A stretch of DNA of 61,165 bases from Bacteroidales bacterium (GCA_004552155.1 SFPF01000025.1:1-61165), one strand, 5' to 3'; positions 43,822 to 54,686 are shown, numbered from the stretch's first letter. Notes: generated by a model not told the origin, from the letters alone. Numbers and translations: made by a program.

Positions 43822-45375
43822 TTACAAGGGGATATTGCCGTGCTTCTTGGCGGGACGCGTTTCGCGCTTATTGGCCAGCTGCGCGAGGGCGCGGCAGATG
43901 CGGAAGCGCGTATTGCGCGGTTCGATTACATCATCAACATAACCGAATTCGGCTGCCTTGTAGGGGTTGGTGAAGAGGTCGTTGTATTCCTTTTCCTTCT
44001 CGGCGAGGAATGCCTTGGGATCTTCCTTCGTCTTAGCTTCCTTACCGTCGAGAATTGCCACGGCGCCCGATGCGCCCATTACGGCAATTTCGGCAGAGGG
44101 CCAAGCGTAGTTGAGGTCGGCACGGAGCTGCTTACAGCCCATCACGATGTGCGAGCCGCCGTAGCTCTTACGGAGCGTCACGGTCACCTTGGGCACTGTG
44201 GCTTCGCCGTAGGCATAGAGCAGTTTTGCACCGTGGTCAATCACGGCGTTGTATTCCTGACCCGTTCCCGGCAGGAAGCCCGGCACGTCCACGAGGCTCA
44301 CGATGGGGATATTGAAGCAGTCGCAGAAGCGCACGAAGCGAGCCGCCTTGCGCGAGGCGTTGCAGTCGAGTACGCCGGCGTAAACGCTGGGCTGGTTGGC
44401 CACAACGCCCACGCTCTCGCCGTTGAAGCGGGCGAAACCGATGATAATGTTGCGGGCGAAGGAGCGCTGCACTTCCATGAACTCGCCATTGTCCACTACG
44501 GCCGAGATAACCTTATACATGTCGTAGGCCATGTTGGGGTTGTCGGGGATAATCTCGTTGAGGCTGTCTTCCTTGCGGTCGATGGGGTCGTTGCAGGCGA
44601 TGCGCGGGGCGCGTTCCATATTGTTCTGCGGCAGATAGGAGAGCAGGCGGCGGATAAGGGATGCGAACTCTTCTTCCGTCTTGGCCGTGAAGTGGCAAAC
44701 GCCGCTCTTCGTGGAGTGAACGCCTGCGCCGCCAAGGTCTTCCTGCGTCACGTCCTCGCCCGTCACGGTTTTCACCACCTTCGGACCAGTGAGGAACATG
44801 TAGCTCACGCCTTCGAGCATCACCACGAAGTCGGTGAGGGCAGGAGAATAAACCGCTCCGCCGGCGCACGGGCCGCAGATGCCGGATATTTGAGGCACTA
44901 CGCCGCTGGCCTCGATGTTGCGTTGGAAGATGTTGCCAAAACCGGCGAGGGCGTTGATGCCTTCCTGTATGCGTGCGCCGCCTGAGTCGTTAAGGCCGAT
45001 GCAGGGTACGCCCATCTTCATGCTCTGGTCCATCACTTTGCAGATTTTCTCTGCCATCGTTTCGGAGAGCGAGCCGCCGTTTACGGTGAAGTCCTGTGCA
45101 AACACATAGACGAGGCGACCGTTGATTGTGCCGCTGCCGGCTACCACGCCATCGCCGAGGAACTGCTTCTTCTCCATGCCGAAATAGTGACAGCGGTGAA
45201 GTTTGAACATGTCCATTTCCTCAAACGAGCCTTTGTCGAGCAGCATGTCGATGCGCTCGCGTGCGGTGGCCTTGCCTTTTTCGTGTTGCTTCTCAATCGC
45301 TTTTTCCCCGCCGCCAAGGCGTGCCTTCTGGCGGAGTTCCACGAGTTGCTTGATTTTCTTTAATTGTTCACTCAT
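43822..45375 (-). CDS. Carboxyltransferase subunit (methylmalonyl-CoA decarboxylase alpha / propionyl-CoA carboxylase beta)
   Basis: A 517-residue carboxyltransferase that moves CO2 between biotin and methylmalonyl-/propionyl-CoA. N-domain: ARERIDMLLDKGSFEEMDMF, GDGVVAGSGTINGRLVYVFAQDFTVNGGSLSE, CIGLNDSGGARIQEGINALAGFG (oxyanion Gly pair) and CGPCAGGAVYSPALTDF. C-domain: VDVPGFLPGTGQEYNAVIDHGAKLLYAYGEATVPKVTVTLRKSYGGSHIVMG and WPSAEIAVMGASGAVAIL. ATG at 45375 (MSEQLKKIKQLVEL) is preferred to 45450. A TAACTTTG -7 element (minus strand) is at 45455-45448. First gene of the operon. Confidence 0.93.
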   Translation of the reverse strand: MSEQLKKIKQLVELRQKARLGGGEKAIEKQHEKGKATARERIDMLLDKGSFEEMDMFKLHRCHYFGMEKKQFLGDGVVAGSGTINGRLVYVFAQDFTVNGGSLSETMAEKICKVMDQSMKMGVPCIGLNDSGGARIQEGINALAGFGNIFQRNIEASGVVPQISGICGPCAGGAVYSPALTDFVVMLEGVSYMFLTGPKVVKTVTGEDVTQEDLGGAGVHSTKSGVCHFTAKTEEEFASLIRRLLSYLPQNNMERAPRIACNDPIDRKEDSLNEIIPDNPNMAYDMYKVISAVVDNGEFMEVQRSFARNIIIGFARFNGESVGVVANQPSVYAGVLDCNASRKAARFVRFCDCFNIPIVSLVDVPGFLPGTGQEYNAVIDHGAKLLYAYGEATVPKVTVTLRKSYGGSHIVMGCKQLRADLNYAWPSAEIAVMGASGAVAILDGKEAKTKEDPKAFLAEKEKEYNDLFTNPYKAAEFGYVDDVIEPRNTRFRICRALAQLANKRETRPAKKHGNIPL

Positions 45376-45659
45376 AATGTGTAATTGTGTGATGATTTCT
45401 ATTCGGGCGAGATACACAATATTATATATATGTATCTCAAAGCGGGGCAAAGTTATGAAAAAAACGGCACACTTATAGGGGATTTTGTGCGATTTCGCGC
45501 ATTTGCTGCGCAGAAAGTCTGCAAAAGTAACAGAAGTTTAGATAATTTATGTACGGAAATAGTTTCAGAAAATCGAAAACATTGTATTTTTGCAACCGAG
45601 AGGTTTGCCTCTTTTCTATAATTAAAGAATTATCCACCTAAAACTAGAACTTATCCATT

Positions 45660-45950
45660 ATGAAGAAGTTAATGATGCTTGCCGCCATGGCAATTTTCTG
45701 CGTCAGCATGAACGCGCAGGAACCTCAGAAGAAAGAATGTTGCAAGAAGGAAAAAACCGAATGCTGCGACAAGAAGGACAAGAAAGAATGCAAGAAGGAC
45801 TGCAAGAAAGAATGCAAGAAAGATTGCAAGCAGGCTTGCGACAAAGCTAAATGCGGCGATTGCAAAAAAGATTGCGCCAAGAAGGACTGCAAAAAAGCTT
45901 GCAACAAGGCAAAGAAAGGCGATTGCAAGAAGAACTGCAACAAGAAATAA
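45660..45950 (+). CDS. Exported Cys/Lys-rich miniprotein
   Basis: A 96-residue protein: signal peptide MKKLMMLAAMAIFCVSMNAQ, then about 75 residues consisting almost only of Lys, Cys, Asp, Glu, Ala and Asn in imperfect repeats such as KKDCKKECKKDC and KAKCGDCKKDC. About 20 cysteines, mostly spaced C-x3-C with some C-C and C-x2-C. Metal binding or disulphide cross-linking is possible, but nothing confirms it. A TATTTTTG element at 45585-45592 and a strong terminator at 45976 show an independent single-gene transcript. No family recognised beyond similar low-complexity proteins. Confidence 0.75.
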   Translation: MKKLMMLAAMAIFCVSMNAQEPQKKECCKKEKTECCDKKDKKECKKDCKKECKKDCKQACDKAKCGDCKKDCAKKDCKKACNKAKKGDCKKNCNKK

Positions 45951-45975
45951 TTTTTTCTTGAAATCCATACTGTAT

Positions 45976-46008
45976 AAAGAGGATGGGCAAAAGCCCCTCC
46001 TCTTTTTC
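45976..46008 (+). terminator. Terminator after the Cys/Lys-rich gene
   Basis: A 13-bp stem with one mismatch (45976-45988 with 45993-46005), loop AAAA, followed by T residues. The following gap up to 46263 holds only the susC promoter. Confidence 0.85.
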
Positions 46009-46128
46009 GTTGCAACCATCCCGTCGCGTTTCGCCAGTTCTCCGTATCCCCGACCTGCCTTTTAGAGCGCCTCAAAAGTCTTTTACAGCCCCCGACTGCA
46101 AAGACTTTTCAAAAAAATACACACTTTT

Positions 46129-46159
46129 TTTGCGCTTTCAGAAAAACGCTATATCTTTG
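46129..46159 (+). promoter_or_regulatory. Promoter of the susC-susD-GH85 locus
   Basis: TTTG at 46129-46132, a 19-base spacer and TATCTTTG at 46152-46159, a perfect Bacteroidetes consensus. The leader to the ATG at 46264 is about 100 bases. Confidence 0.82.
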
Positions 46160-46263
46160 CCAGGACAAATTATCTGCGCAGAAAGGTGACAAAGGGTCCG
46201 ACTTTCACCGCAGACAAGCACATCAGTTTTTTTTACGGACTCATCCTTAAATCTATTTTCTAT

Positions 46264-49200
46264 ATGCTTAAACCCATTAAATCTGTCAGCATGGCGCTTA
46301 TGGCAGCAGCAATAACGGGCATGCCCCTGTTTGCCGCCCCCGTTGAAGCCCATGCCGAGGTTGCCGCTGTGCAACAGGCAGGCGTTGTTAAAGGCGTTAT
46401 CAAAGATGATGCCGGACAGCCGGCTATCGGTGCCGTTGTCTTTGTAGTGGGCACGAAAAACTCAGCCACTACCGACGTTGACGGTACGTTTACATTAAAG
46501 AATGTGCAGAAGGGCGCAACCATCCGCATTTCCCTGATTGGCTATAAGCGTCAGGATGTTAAGTGGGACGGCGGTGCCCTTAATGTTACCCTTGAAAGTC
46601 TTGACAACTCCTTTGAAGAAGTAGTCGTTACCGCCATGGGTATCGCTCGTAAGGAAAAATCGCTTACCTACGCTACGCAGCAGATTAAGAACGACGAGTT
46701 CATGAAGGTACAAGACCCCAACCTCGTGAATTCTATCGAAGGTAAGGTTTCAGGTGTTACCATCACCCCCAGCGCAGGTGGTGCGGGCGGTGCTTCCAAG
46801 ATTATCCTCCGCGGTAACAAGTCTATCATGGGTAACAACCAGCCGCTCATTGTTGTGGACGGTATACCTATGACCAACAACACCCGCGGCCAAATGGACG
46901 GCTCGGGCGATATCGCTGTGCTCAACTCCACCGCCGTGAGCGAAGGTTCCGACCCCCTCTCTCAGATTAACCCCGACGACATTGAGTCGATGAACATTCT
47001 GAAAGGTGCTAACGCCGCCGCCCTCTACGGTAGGTGCTAACGCCGCCGCCCTCTACGGTTCGGCTGCCGCCAACGGTGTCGTGATGATTACAACAAAGAA
47101 AGGTAAGGAAGGCAAGCTCGACGTAAACTTCACCTCGAACGTCACCTTCGACACGCCGCTCCTAACGCCTGAAATACAAAACCGTTACGGCGCAGCCATC
47201 AACGGCACAAGCATCGGCATGAACAGCTGGGGACCCGCCCTCGGCAACACCAACAACCACTACACGCTGCGCAGCGCCGACGGCAAGGAAGTGTACCTGC
47301 GTGACAAGGCATACGATGATATTAGCGATTTCTACCGCCTCGGCGTCACCACGAACAACTCCATCTCGCTCTCGGGCGGTACGGAAAAGATTCGCACCTA
47401 CGTGTCTTACGCCAACTCGCACGCCAACGGTATGATCCGCACGAACAACTACAACCGTAACACGTTCGCCTTCCGCCAGTCATACAAATTCTTCAATCGC
47501 GTGACTATTGACGTGAATGCCAACTATGTGCAGACGGTGACGAGAAATCGTACCTCCGGCGGTTTTGTGCTTAACCCCATCTACGACCTTTATACCGCTC
47601 CGCGCAATGTGGATATGCGTTATTATAAGGACAACTATCAGGGCTATGGCACCTGGAAGTCTAATTCCCAACCAGGCTGGCTCATGGATCCCTCAAAGGG
47701 CGACAATTTTGTGTGGGGCAGCAAGACCTATCAACTTACCGGTCCCATGCAGCAGTGGGCCATCAACAACGCCGGTAACAACAACCCCTATTGGCTCATG
47801 AATATGAACCAAGGCAAGGACAAGGAAGACCGTTTCTACGGTTACTTCCAAGGAAAGGTTGACATCTGGGACGGTCTTGCTTTCCAGGCTCGCGTATCGC
47901 TCGACCACACGAAATTCAGTTCCGAAAGCCATCGCTATGCCACCACGCAGTTACCCAGCTCTATGGACGACTTCGGACACTACTGGTTGAACAATCAAAA
48001 GGCCAATGAACTCTATACCGACTACCTCCTCAGCTACAACAAGACTTTTGGCGACTGGAGCGTTTCGGCTACCGCCGGTTGGGTAGGTCACACTCGCAAA
48101 ACCGAAACAATCAGCACTGACGTGGTGGCCACGCAGTACGACGGCCAGCGCCGCGTACTGGCGGATGACAAAGTTGTTATCAACCGCTTCGAGGCCAACT
48201 CTGGAGACAAAGGGGCAACCACCAAGTCGGAGGGTTCCAACTGGGACAAGGCAGCCCTTGTTACGGCTCAGGTAGGTTGGAAGGACCTTATCTACGTGGA
48301 CGGTTCATACCGCCGCGACTGGTATCGCGCTTTCAAGCAGTTTGCTTACATGGGTACGCCCGACAACTATGGCTACTTCGGTTTCGGTGCCAACGCCATT
48401 CTTTCCTCGCTCTTCAAACTGCCCGAATGGTTCAACTATGCCAAGTATCGCCTGAGCTACTCAGAAGTGGGTAACTCTATTCCCAACAGCATTTACAACC
48501 TTGCTGTCAACAACAACGTACGCGGCACGACCACGCTCTCCGGCTACAACGATTTTTGGCCCATTCCCGAAAAGACCAAGTCGTTTGAAACAGGTTTGGA
48601 AATGCAGTTCTTAAACAACCGCCTCAATGCCGATATTACCTATTATAACTCGGCCATGCACAACTCCTACCTCGAAATAACCGGAACAAACGGGAAGGTA
48701 CAACCTGTCAACACGGGCGTTATCCGCAACCAGGGTGTTGAATTGACGCTCGGCTACGACTGGAAGATTTCTAAGGACTGGCGTTGGAAGACCTCTCTGA
48801 ACTTCTCCTTCAATAAGAACAAGATTGTCGAAACCTACCGAGACGAACAGGGCAATCCCAAGATGCTTACGCAGAGCCTTGCCGGCGTTCAGATACGTTA
48901 TATCGAAGGCGGTTCTTACGGCGATATGTACGTAAGCGACTTCCGCCGTTGGAAGACTGACGTTTATGCATTCACTGTAACTTGCGAGGGAGAGGCTGAA
49001 CCCATTACATTCTATTCTCCTTACCCCGACGCAACCATTAACGGTAACAGCCTGAAGGGTAGCACTGTCAATGAAGGCGGGATCGAATATCAGATTATAT
49101 CATCTCCCACAAAGGTTCATAGCGCTGGAGATATCTACGTAAACGAAGAAGGCAAACCGACTATCGATGGTAGCCAACGCTACGTTAATAGTTACGGAAC

Positions 49201-49780
49201 ACTCTCCAATACGCAAGGCAATCCTTACGGCAAGTATATCGGCAACATGAACTCCAAGTTCCAACTCGGTTGGTCGAATACGTTCTACTTTAAGGACTTC
49301 TCGCTCTACTTCCTCATCAACGGCCGTATCGGCGGTAAGGTGATATCTATGACCGAAGGCAAACTCGATGCTCTTGGACAGTCGCAGCGCACAGCCGACG
49401 CCCGCATGTATGCAGAGAACAACGGCATCTATGCCGACAACGGCCAGCTCGGTATGTACGTGCCCGACGGCAGCGGACAGATTGTTCCCATTCAGACATG
49501 GTATGAAACGGTTGGTCAAAACAATCCTGCCGATTACGTTTACAATGCCACCAACTTCCGCCTCCGCGAACTTTCTTTCGGTTACACATTCCGCAACCTC
49601 CTCGGCGACGGCAAGAACCTCACGGTATCGTTCATCGGACGTAACCTCTTCTTTATCTACAAGGACGCTCCCGTTGATCCCGACATCTCTCTCTCTAACG
49701 GTAACGGCCTCGGTGCTTTCGAGATTTTCAACCTCCCGTCTGCCCGTTCCTATGGTCTGAATCTCAAACTTAATTTCTAA
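46264..49780 (+). CDS. SusC/RagA-family TonB-dependent receptor, interrupted by a 28-bp duplication
   Basis: Outer-membrane transporter that imports glycan fragments together with its SusD partner. A signal peptide (MLKPIKSVSMALMAAAITGMP) is followed by a carboxypeptidase-like domain (GVIKDDAGQPAIGAVVFVVGTKNSATTDVDGTFTLKNV) and the plug (LVNSIEGKVSGVTITPSAGGAGGASKIILRGNKSIMGNNQPLIVVDGIPM). At NILKGANAAALYG a tandem 28-bp duplication shifts the frame and gives a stop; after it SAAANGVVMITTKKGKEG continues through the barrel to SARSYGLNLKLNF. Without the duplication the protein would be 1162 residues. susD follows after 12 bases. Substrate inferred as N-glycan from the GH85 gene. Confidence 0.92.
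47004..47059. repeat. Exact 28-bp tandem duplication inside susC
   Basis: Bases 47004-47031 are repeated without change at 47032-47059. Since 28 is not a multiple of three, the frame is lost. Removing one copy restores the conserved plug sequence. Confidence 0.95.
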
Positions 49781-49792
49781 GACGCAGAAATC

Positions 49793-51574
49793 ATGAAACG
49801 CAAAATATTCTTTTCTGTCTTGGCCGTTGCTGCCACGTTTAACCTGCAGTCCTGCATGGATTACGATGTACCCGGAGCAGAAATGAACTCCGACCAGCAA
49901 CAGCTTGTAACCAATTTCCAGGGCAACATCGACCAAATCAATTATCGCATACAGCCCACGAAGGAGAACTTTGAGGCCGCATACGAAGAACTTTTCCCCT
50001 ACCTCGGAGCAGGTAAAACGGCGCAGTACTGCTTGCGCGGCGGTAAGAATGGCGATGTGCCCGGCGCACACGCTTACCAGCGCCAATATGGTCTCGGCCC
50101 CGACTGCTACGCCATGTACATGACCATACCTCACCGCGACTTCATGTACGGCACGCTGACTTCTACTTACAACAACTCCAATGACTTCAATGGCGACCCG
50201 CGCGGCAGTTATTCCATGTTGAAGAAAGAGTTGATACCCGTGCTCAACCACCCGCGCATCGACAGCATTCCCGAAGTCAAGGCCATTAACTTGCTTTACT
50301 ATTGCATCTCCGCACAGGAATTGGCCGACATTTCCGGCCCGTTTACCTATCTCGAAGACAAGAAGAACATTGAAAATCCTTCTGTCTACAATACCGTTGA
50401 AGATATTTATAAGGGCATTGTGCAGAACCTCGACACCATCGTTGCCTGCCTGCGCTACCACGAAACCCGCCCCAACTGGTACAAGGAGAGAGTTCGGGAT
50501 ATTCTGATGTCGTTCAACGAAACGAACCGCGACCTGTATAGCGGCGGCTATACGGGCATGACCACTTACATCAAGCTGGCCAACTCCTTGAAACTCCGCA
50601 TGGCGATGCACATCGTTAAGGTCAACCCCAGCCTTGCACAGAAATGGGCAGAGGAGGCTGTGCACGATGGCGTGGTAGAATCAATTGACGAACAGTCTGG
50701 CTTGTTCCCCGTAGTCAGCGGTTTCTCTCACCCGTTGGTTGACATTATATGGAACTGGGGCGACTCCCGCATCTCGGCTTCGTTTGAGAGTCTACTCATG
50801 AGCCTCGACCATCCTTACACCAAGTACCTGATTACGAAAAATTCTAACGAGATTACCAACAAGAAGACAGGTGCTGTGTTGCCCGCCAACAAGAAGATTG
50901 TCGGCATCCGCAGTGGCATCTTGGTCGGCGACGGCCAAAGTTATGGACAAAACCAGCGCATCGCCTACTCGGGACTTGACCGCAACTATTTGCAGGATGC
51001 TCCACTTTACCTTGTTAAGTTTGCCGAAGTGGACTTCCTGCGCGCCGAAGGCGCATTGCGCGGTTGGAATATGGGCGGTTCGGCTCAATTCTTCTACGAA
51101 CGCGGCATTCGTAACGCCTATTTGGAAGAGCCAGATTACGTGTATGAATACAAGGACCTCGTCGATACCTATATGCAGCGCGAGCAACCAATCGCCTACG
51201 TGCAATCCGACCCCATGGGCGACGGCGCAGACTGGCAGAGCGTAACCAAAATCGGCGTGAAGTGGAACGATGCCGACTCTAAGGAAACGAAGCTCGAAAA
51301 GATCATCACCCAGAAGTATATTGCCCTCTTCCCCCTCTCCACAGAGGCTTGGACGGAACTGCGTCGTACGGGCTATCCCAAGTGCTTCCGAGTTCTTAAT
51401 ACGAGCGACGGTGATGGATCTGTTAGACCCGGCGAAATGATTCGCCGCATACCTTGGCAGAGTACAGACCCCATTGAGTTAAAGAATATCAACGAAACGG
51501 GTCTTGATGCCCTCGGTGGTCCCGATGTTCAAGGTACCCGCCTCTGGTGGGACGTTGAAGCACCTAATTTCTAA
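49793..51574 (+). CDS. SusD/RagB-family surface glycan-binding lipoprotein
   Basis: The lid partner of SusC. A lipoprotein signal (MKRKIFFSVLAVAATFNLQSCMDYD, lipobox LQSC) is followed by a helical TPR-rich scaffold typical of SusD: YCISAQELADISGPFTYLED, IYKGIVQNLDTIVA, TYIKLANSLKLRMAMHIVKVNPSLAQKWAEEAV, VKFAEVDFLRAEGALRGWNMGGSAQFFYERGI and ALFPLSTEAWTELRRTGYP. The 593 residues are complete. It follows susC by 12 bases. A strong hairpin after it probably lowers transcription into the GH85 gene. Confidence 0.94.
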   Translation: MKRKIFFSVLAVAATFNLQSCMDYDVPGAEMNSDQQQLVTNFQGNIDQINYRIQPTKENFEAAYEELFPYLGAGKTAQYCLRGGKNGDVPGAHAYQRQYGLGPDCYAMYMTIPHRDFMYGTLTSTYNNSNDFNGDPRGSYSMLKKELIPVLNHPRIDSIPEVKAINLLYYCISAQELADISGPFTYLEDKKNIENPSVYNTVEDIYKGIVQNLDTIVACLRYHETRPNWYKERVRDILMSFNETNRDLYSGGYTGMTTYIKLANSLKLRMAMHIVKVNPSLAQKWAEEAVHDGVVESIDEQSGLFPVVSGFSHPLVDIIWNWGDSRISASFESLLMSLDHPYTKYLITKNSNEITNKKTGAVLPANKKIVGIRSGILVGDGQSYGQNQRIAYSGLDRNYLQDAPLYLVKFAEVDFLRAEGALRGWNMGGSAQFFYERGIRNAYLEEPDYVYEYKDLVDTYMQREQPIAYVQSDPMGDGADWQSVTKIGVKWNDADSKETKLEKIITQKYIALFPLSTEAWTELRRTGYPKCFRVLNTSDGDGSVRPGEMIRRIPWQSTDPIELKNINETGLDALGGPDVQGTRLWWDVEAPNF

Positions 51575-51585
51575 TACACAATATT

Positions 51586-51620
51586 CAATAGGGGCGTATA
51601 ATATCTATGCGCCCCTATTG
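51586..51620 (+). terminator. Intercistronic hairpin between susD and the GH85 gene
   Basis: A perfect 11-bp stem CAATAGGGGCG / CGCCCCTATTG with a 13-nt AT-rich loop, 12 bases after the susD stop. The T tract after it is weak (GTTTCT), so it may be a partial terminator or an mRNA-stability hairpin. Confidence 0.65.
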
Positions 51621-51700
51621 GTTTCTGCCTACGTCAATCGTATGCATATCAAACCCAACCAAAATACAAATTCATTTTTAACCCTTAAATCATTTTCATC

Positions 51701-54686
51701 ATGAAAAAGTCTACATTTGCTGCGTTATTGCTGGCCGGTTGCTCTTTCGCCGTCCCCGCTGCAGCACAGACGTCCCCGACGGCAACTGATGAGATTTACA
51801 ATTTCGATGGTTTCACCGATTCTGGCCTCCTCGAATTGTTCTACAAAGCCAATCAACAGGGACGCAAGTACCCCACCGATGCCGAGTTTGAGGCAGCCGG
51901 TATCAGCAAGGGCGACATCGCCTTTGTTCGTTCGCATGTGCGTCGTCGCGCCATTATGAGCGACGAAGACCGTCTCAATCAAGACGCAACTTCCAAGCGT
52001 CAGCTTTGGATGAACATTCCCATGGACGTAGGTTCAGGCGGCGCAGCCGGCTATCCCGGCACCAAGTTCACCTCCGACGTATTTTCAATGTGGAACTATA
52101 CGAACCTCTTCGGTTCTTGGAACCACAGCATTTTCCAAGCCCCGGGTTGCTGGGTTGATGCCGCACACCGCAACGGTACAGACATCATGTCGGGCATCAA
52201 GTTCTTTGAAAGTTGGACAGCTGGTAGCGGTGATAAAGCCTATACAAAACTCATCACAGAAAAAAACAACGACGGTACGTTTAAGTACACTCAGGCATTG
52301 ATTAACTGCTTGATGTATTTCGGCGCAGATGGCATCAACTATAACTGGGAAGACGCAAGTTATTCAGGTGCTGATGTCACTGCCTTCCATAAGTCTCTGT
52401 ACAAGGAGGCCGCAGCACAAGGCTTTGACAATTTCCACGCAGGTATTTACACCTCAAACTCTTCTTTGACTAATGGTTATAAGGAAGCATTGTTCGGCAC
52501 TACAGAAACTGGCAGAACTTTTGACTTGATGCTGAACTATTCAGGTGGTGACTTTACGGGTACAAATGCCATGCGTTCCTCCGTTAAGGTAGCCGAAAGT
52601 GCCATGGGCACTTGCGAAGGCCTTTACACCGGCGTTTGGTTCGTGAACATGGACCGCAGCTGGACGAACCTTGTAGCCAATGACGAGTGCAAGCGCATCG
52701 GCGTTTGCCTCTGGGGCGAACATGGCCAGAGCCGTCTGATGAGTTACAACGTAGGCGATGGTGCTTTCGATACGCAAGAGAACTATCAGCGCCTTATGGA
52801 ACGTTGCTTCTCCGGCGGTAACCGTAACCCGCTCAATCGCCCAGCCATTAGCAACTCCGGCAACAACTGGGAGCGCACGGCCACGAAACTGCCTTTGCAG
52901 ACTTTCTGCGGCTTGGCTTCGTTCATTCCCGAACGTTCCACCATTCAGGGCAGCCTGCCTTTCGGCACGCACCTATTTCTATAAAGGCAAGCGCACCAAC
53001 GGCAGCTGGTACAACATGGGCGCACAGGATCTCGTGCCCACTTACCGTTGGATGGTGGTTAATCCCGGCACCACGACCGTCAGCACCAATATCCAGCCCA
53101 ACTATACCCACACCGACGCTTACACGGGCGGTTCTTGCCTGCGCCTCACGGGTGCTGCCGTTTCCGGCGGTACGGACATCGTGATGTATAAGACCGCGCT
53201 CAAGGTGAGCGGCTCCGCTCCCTACGCTAAGGTGGCCGTGAAGAACGGCAAGGAAGGCAAGAACGCCTCTTCGCTCTACGTTATCCTGCGCAAGCAGGGC
53301 AGCGGCCAGTGGATTGAAGTGCCCTACGGCGACGTCAGCGGTGCAACTTGGGAAGAAAAGACCATCCAGATTGCAGGTCTTTCCACCAACGACGTCATCG
53401 ACCGCATCGGTCTCCGCGTGAAGGGCAACGACAATAATTACAGCCTGCTCGTCGGCAAGCTCGAAATCAACGACAACAGCACCGTTACGCCCGCCAACGT
53501 GCGCGACGTGATGGTTGACGTGAAGGAAGAAACAAAGACCTCTATGGGTGCCAAGATTTATTGGGACGTCAACGCCGTGGCTACCGCACGCGCTGCCTGG
53601 GGTCTTGTCTACAACGACGAAGCCAATATCGACCACTTCGAAATCCTTTACAAGAACGGTGAAAACGGCCGCGTTTCTGAAATTGGCCGTACCACCAGCT
53701 GGTCTACTTACGTAGGCAACATCATGTTTGAAAGCGCTGCCGACCGGCCTTTCATCGGTGTTCGCGCTGTCAGCACCGACCTCAAGACCTATTCCGCAAC
53801 CAATGGCAACTATGGCGAAAGCTGCATGGACCCCGCCTGCGAAGGTGCAGATATTGCCCGCGAACAGCGTTACGTAACTTCTGTTACCACAACGGGTGCT
53901 ACCCAGAATCTTAACTATTCTGCAACAGGTCCCGTGGCTGACGGTTCGCAATATGCCGACGCTACCGACCACGTGCTCAAGGTGGCACAAGGCCAGACGG
54001 TTTCTATGAACATCAAGTGCGCAGACAAAGGCGACGGCTTGCAGTATTGCTTCCTCGGCGGCTGGATGGACCTCAACGGCAGCGGCGACTTCGACAAGCC
54101 CCTGCCCACAGAGCGCACGGCTGATGAAATTGCCGCTGGCAAGACCGAAACCGACCCCGAGGGCGAACGCCTCTTCTTTGCCGGCACGCTCCGCGCCGCA
54201 ACTCCTGCATTCCAAAGCGAAGAAGGCGTAACCTTCTCCTTCACTGTGCCCAGTAATGCAACGCCCGGTCCGAGCCGCCTGCGCATTGTCTTCTCCGATG
54301 CTTGGTTTGCCGGTATGTTCAACCCCGTTGGCCAGCACGCTAAGGGCTTCTCTATCGACTTCGGCGTAGAAATCACTGGCACCAATCCCGGCCGCGTGGT
54401 AGTTGACACGCGCGACAAGGGCGTTGCCGACCAGCCCGAGGGCTTTACGGAAACCGGTATCGACAAGGTGAACGACGGCAGCAAGGTTTCTACCTTCAGC
54501 CTCGAAGACGGCAGCCTCAACCTCAACAATGTCGACAAGGCTTGGATTTACGACGCAGAAGGCAAGTTCGTGAAGTTTGCCAACGGCGTAAGCTCCGTGA
54601 ACGTCAACGGCTATGCTCCCGGCGTATATGTATTGAAGATGCAGAGCGGCAACGTTATCCGTTCGCAGAAGTTCATCATCAAGTAA
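51701..54686 (+). CDS. GH85-type endo-beta-N-acetylglucosaminidase, secreted, frameshifted
   Basis: Expected to cut between the two core GlcNAc residues of N-glycans. Signal peptide MKKSTFAALLLAGCSFAVPAAAQ. Catalytic domain: WVDAAHRNGTDIMSGIKF, then FGADGINYNWEDAS with the N-x-E pair of GH85 (N215, E217), and SLPFGT followed in the next frame by YFYKGKRTNGSWYNMGAQDLVPTYRW, a GH85 signature. The frame changes at about 52966-52973; one extra base fits. Further on are beta-domains, a module GGWMDLNGSGDFD, and a C-terminal tail GVYVLKMQSGNVIRSQKFII of T9SS type A appearance. Corrected length is 994. It lies downstream of susC-susD. Confidence 0.85.

Noticed and set aside
49100..50665. 521-codon minus-strand open frame opposite susC/susD
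   Set aside because: Exact shadow of conserved genes; translation is rich in Val/His/Arg with no recognisable domain. The same applies to the long minus frames at 19411-21351, 40549-42069 and 56222-58411.
52320..52360. GH18 chitinase-type active site in the secreted enzyme
   Set aside because: The motif has Asn where GH18 needs two Asp, and the downstream WYN...QDLVPTYRW segment fits GH85.
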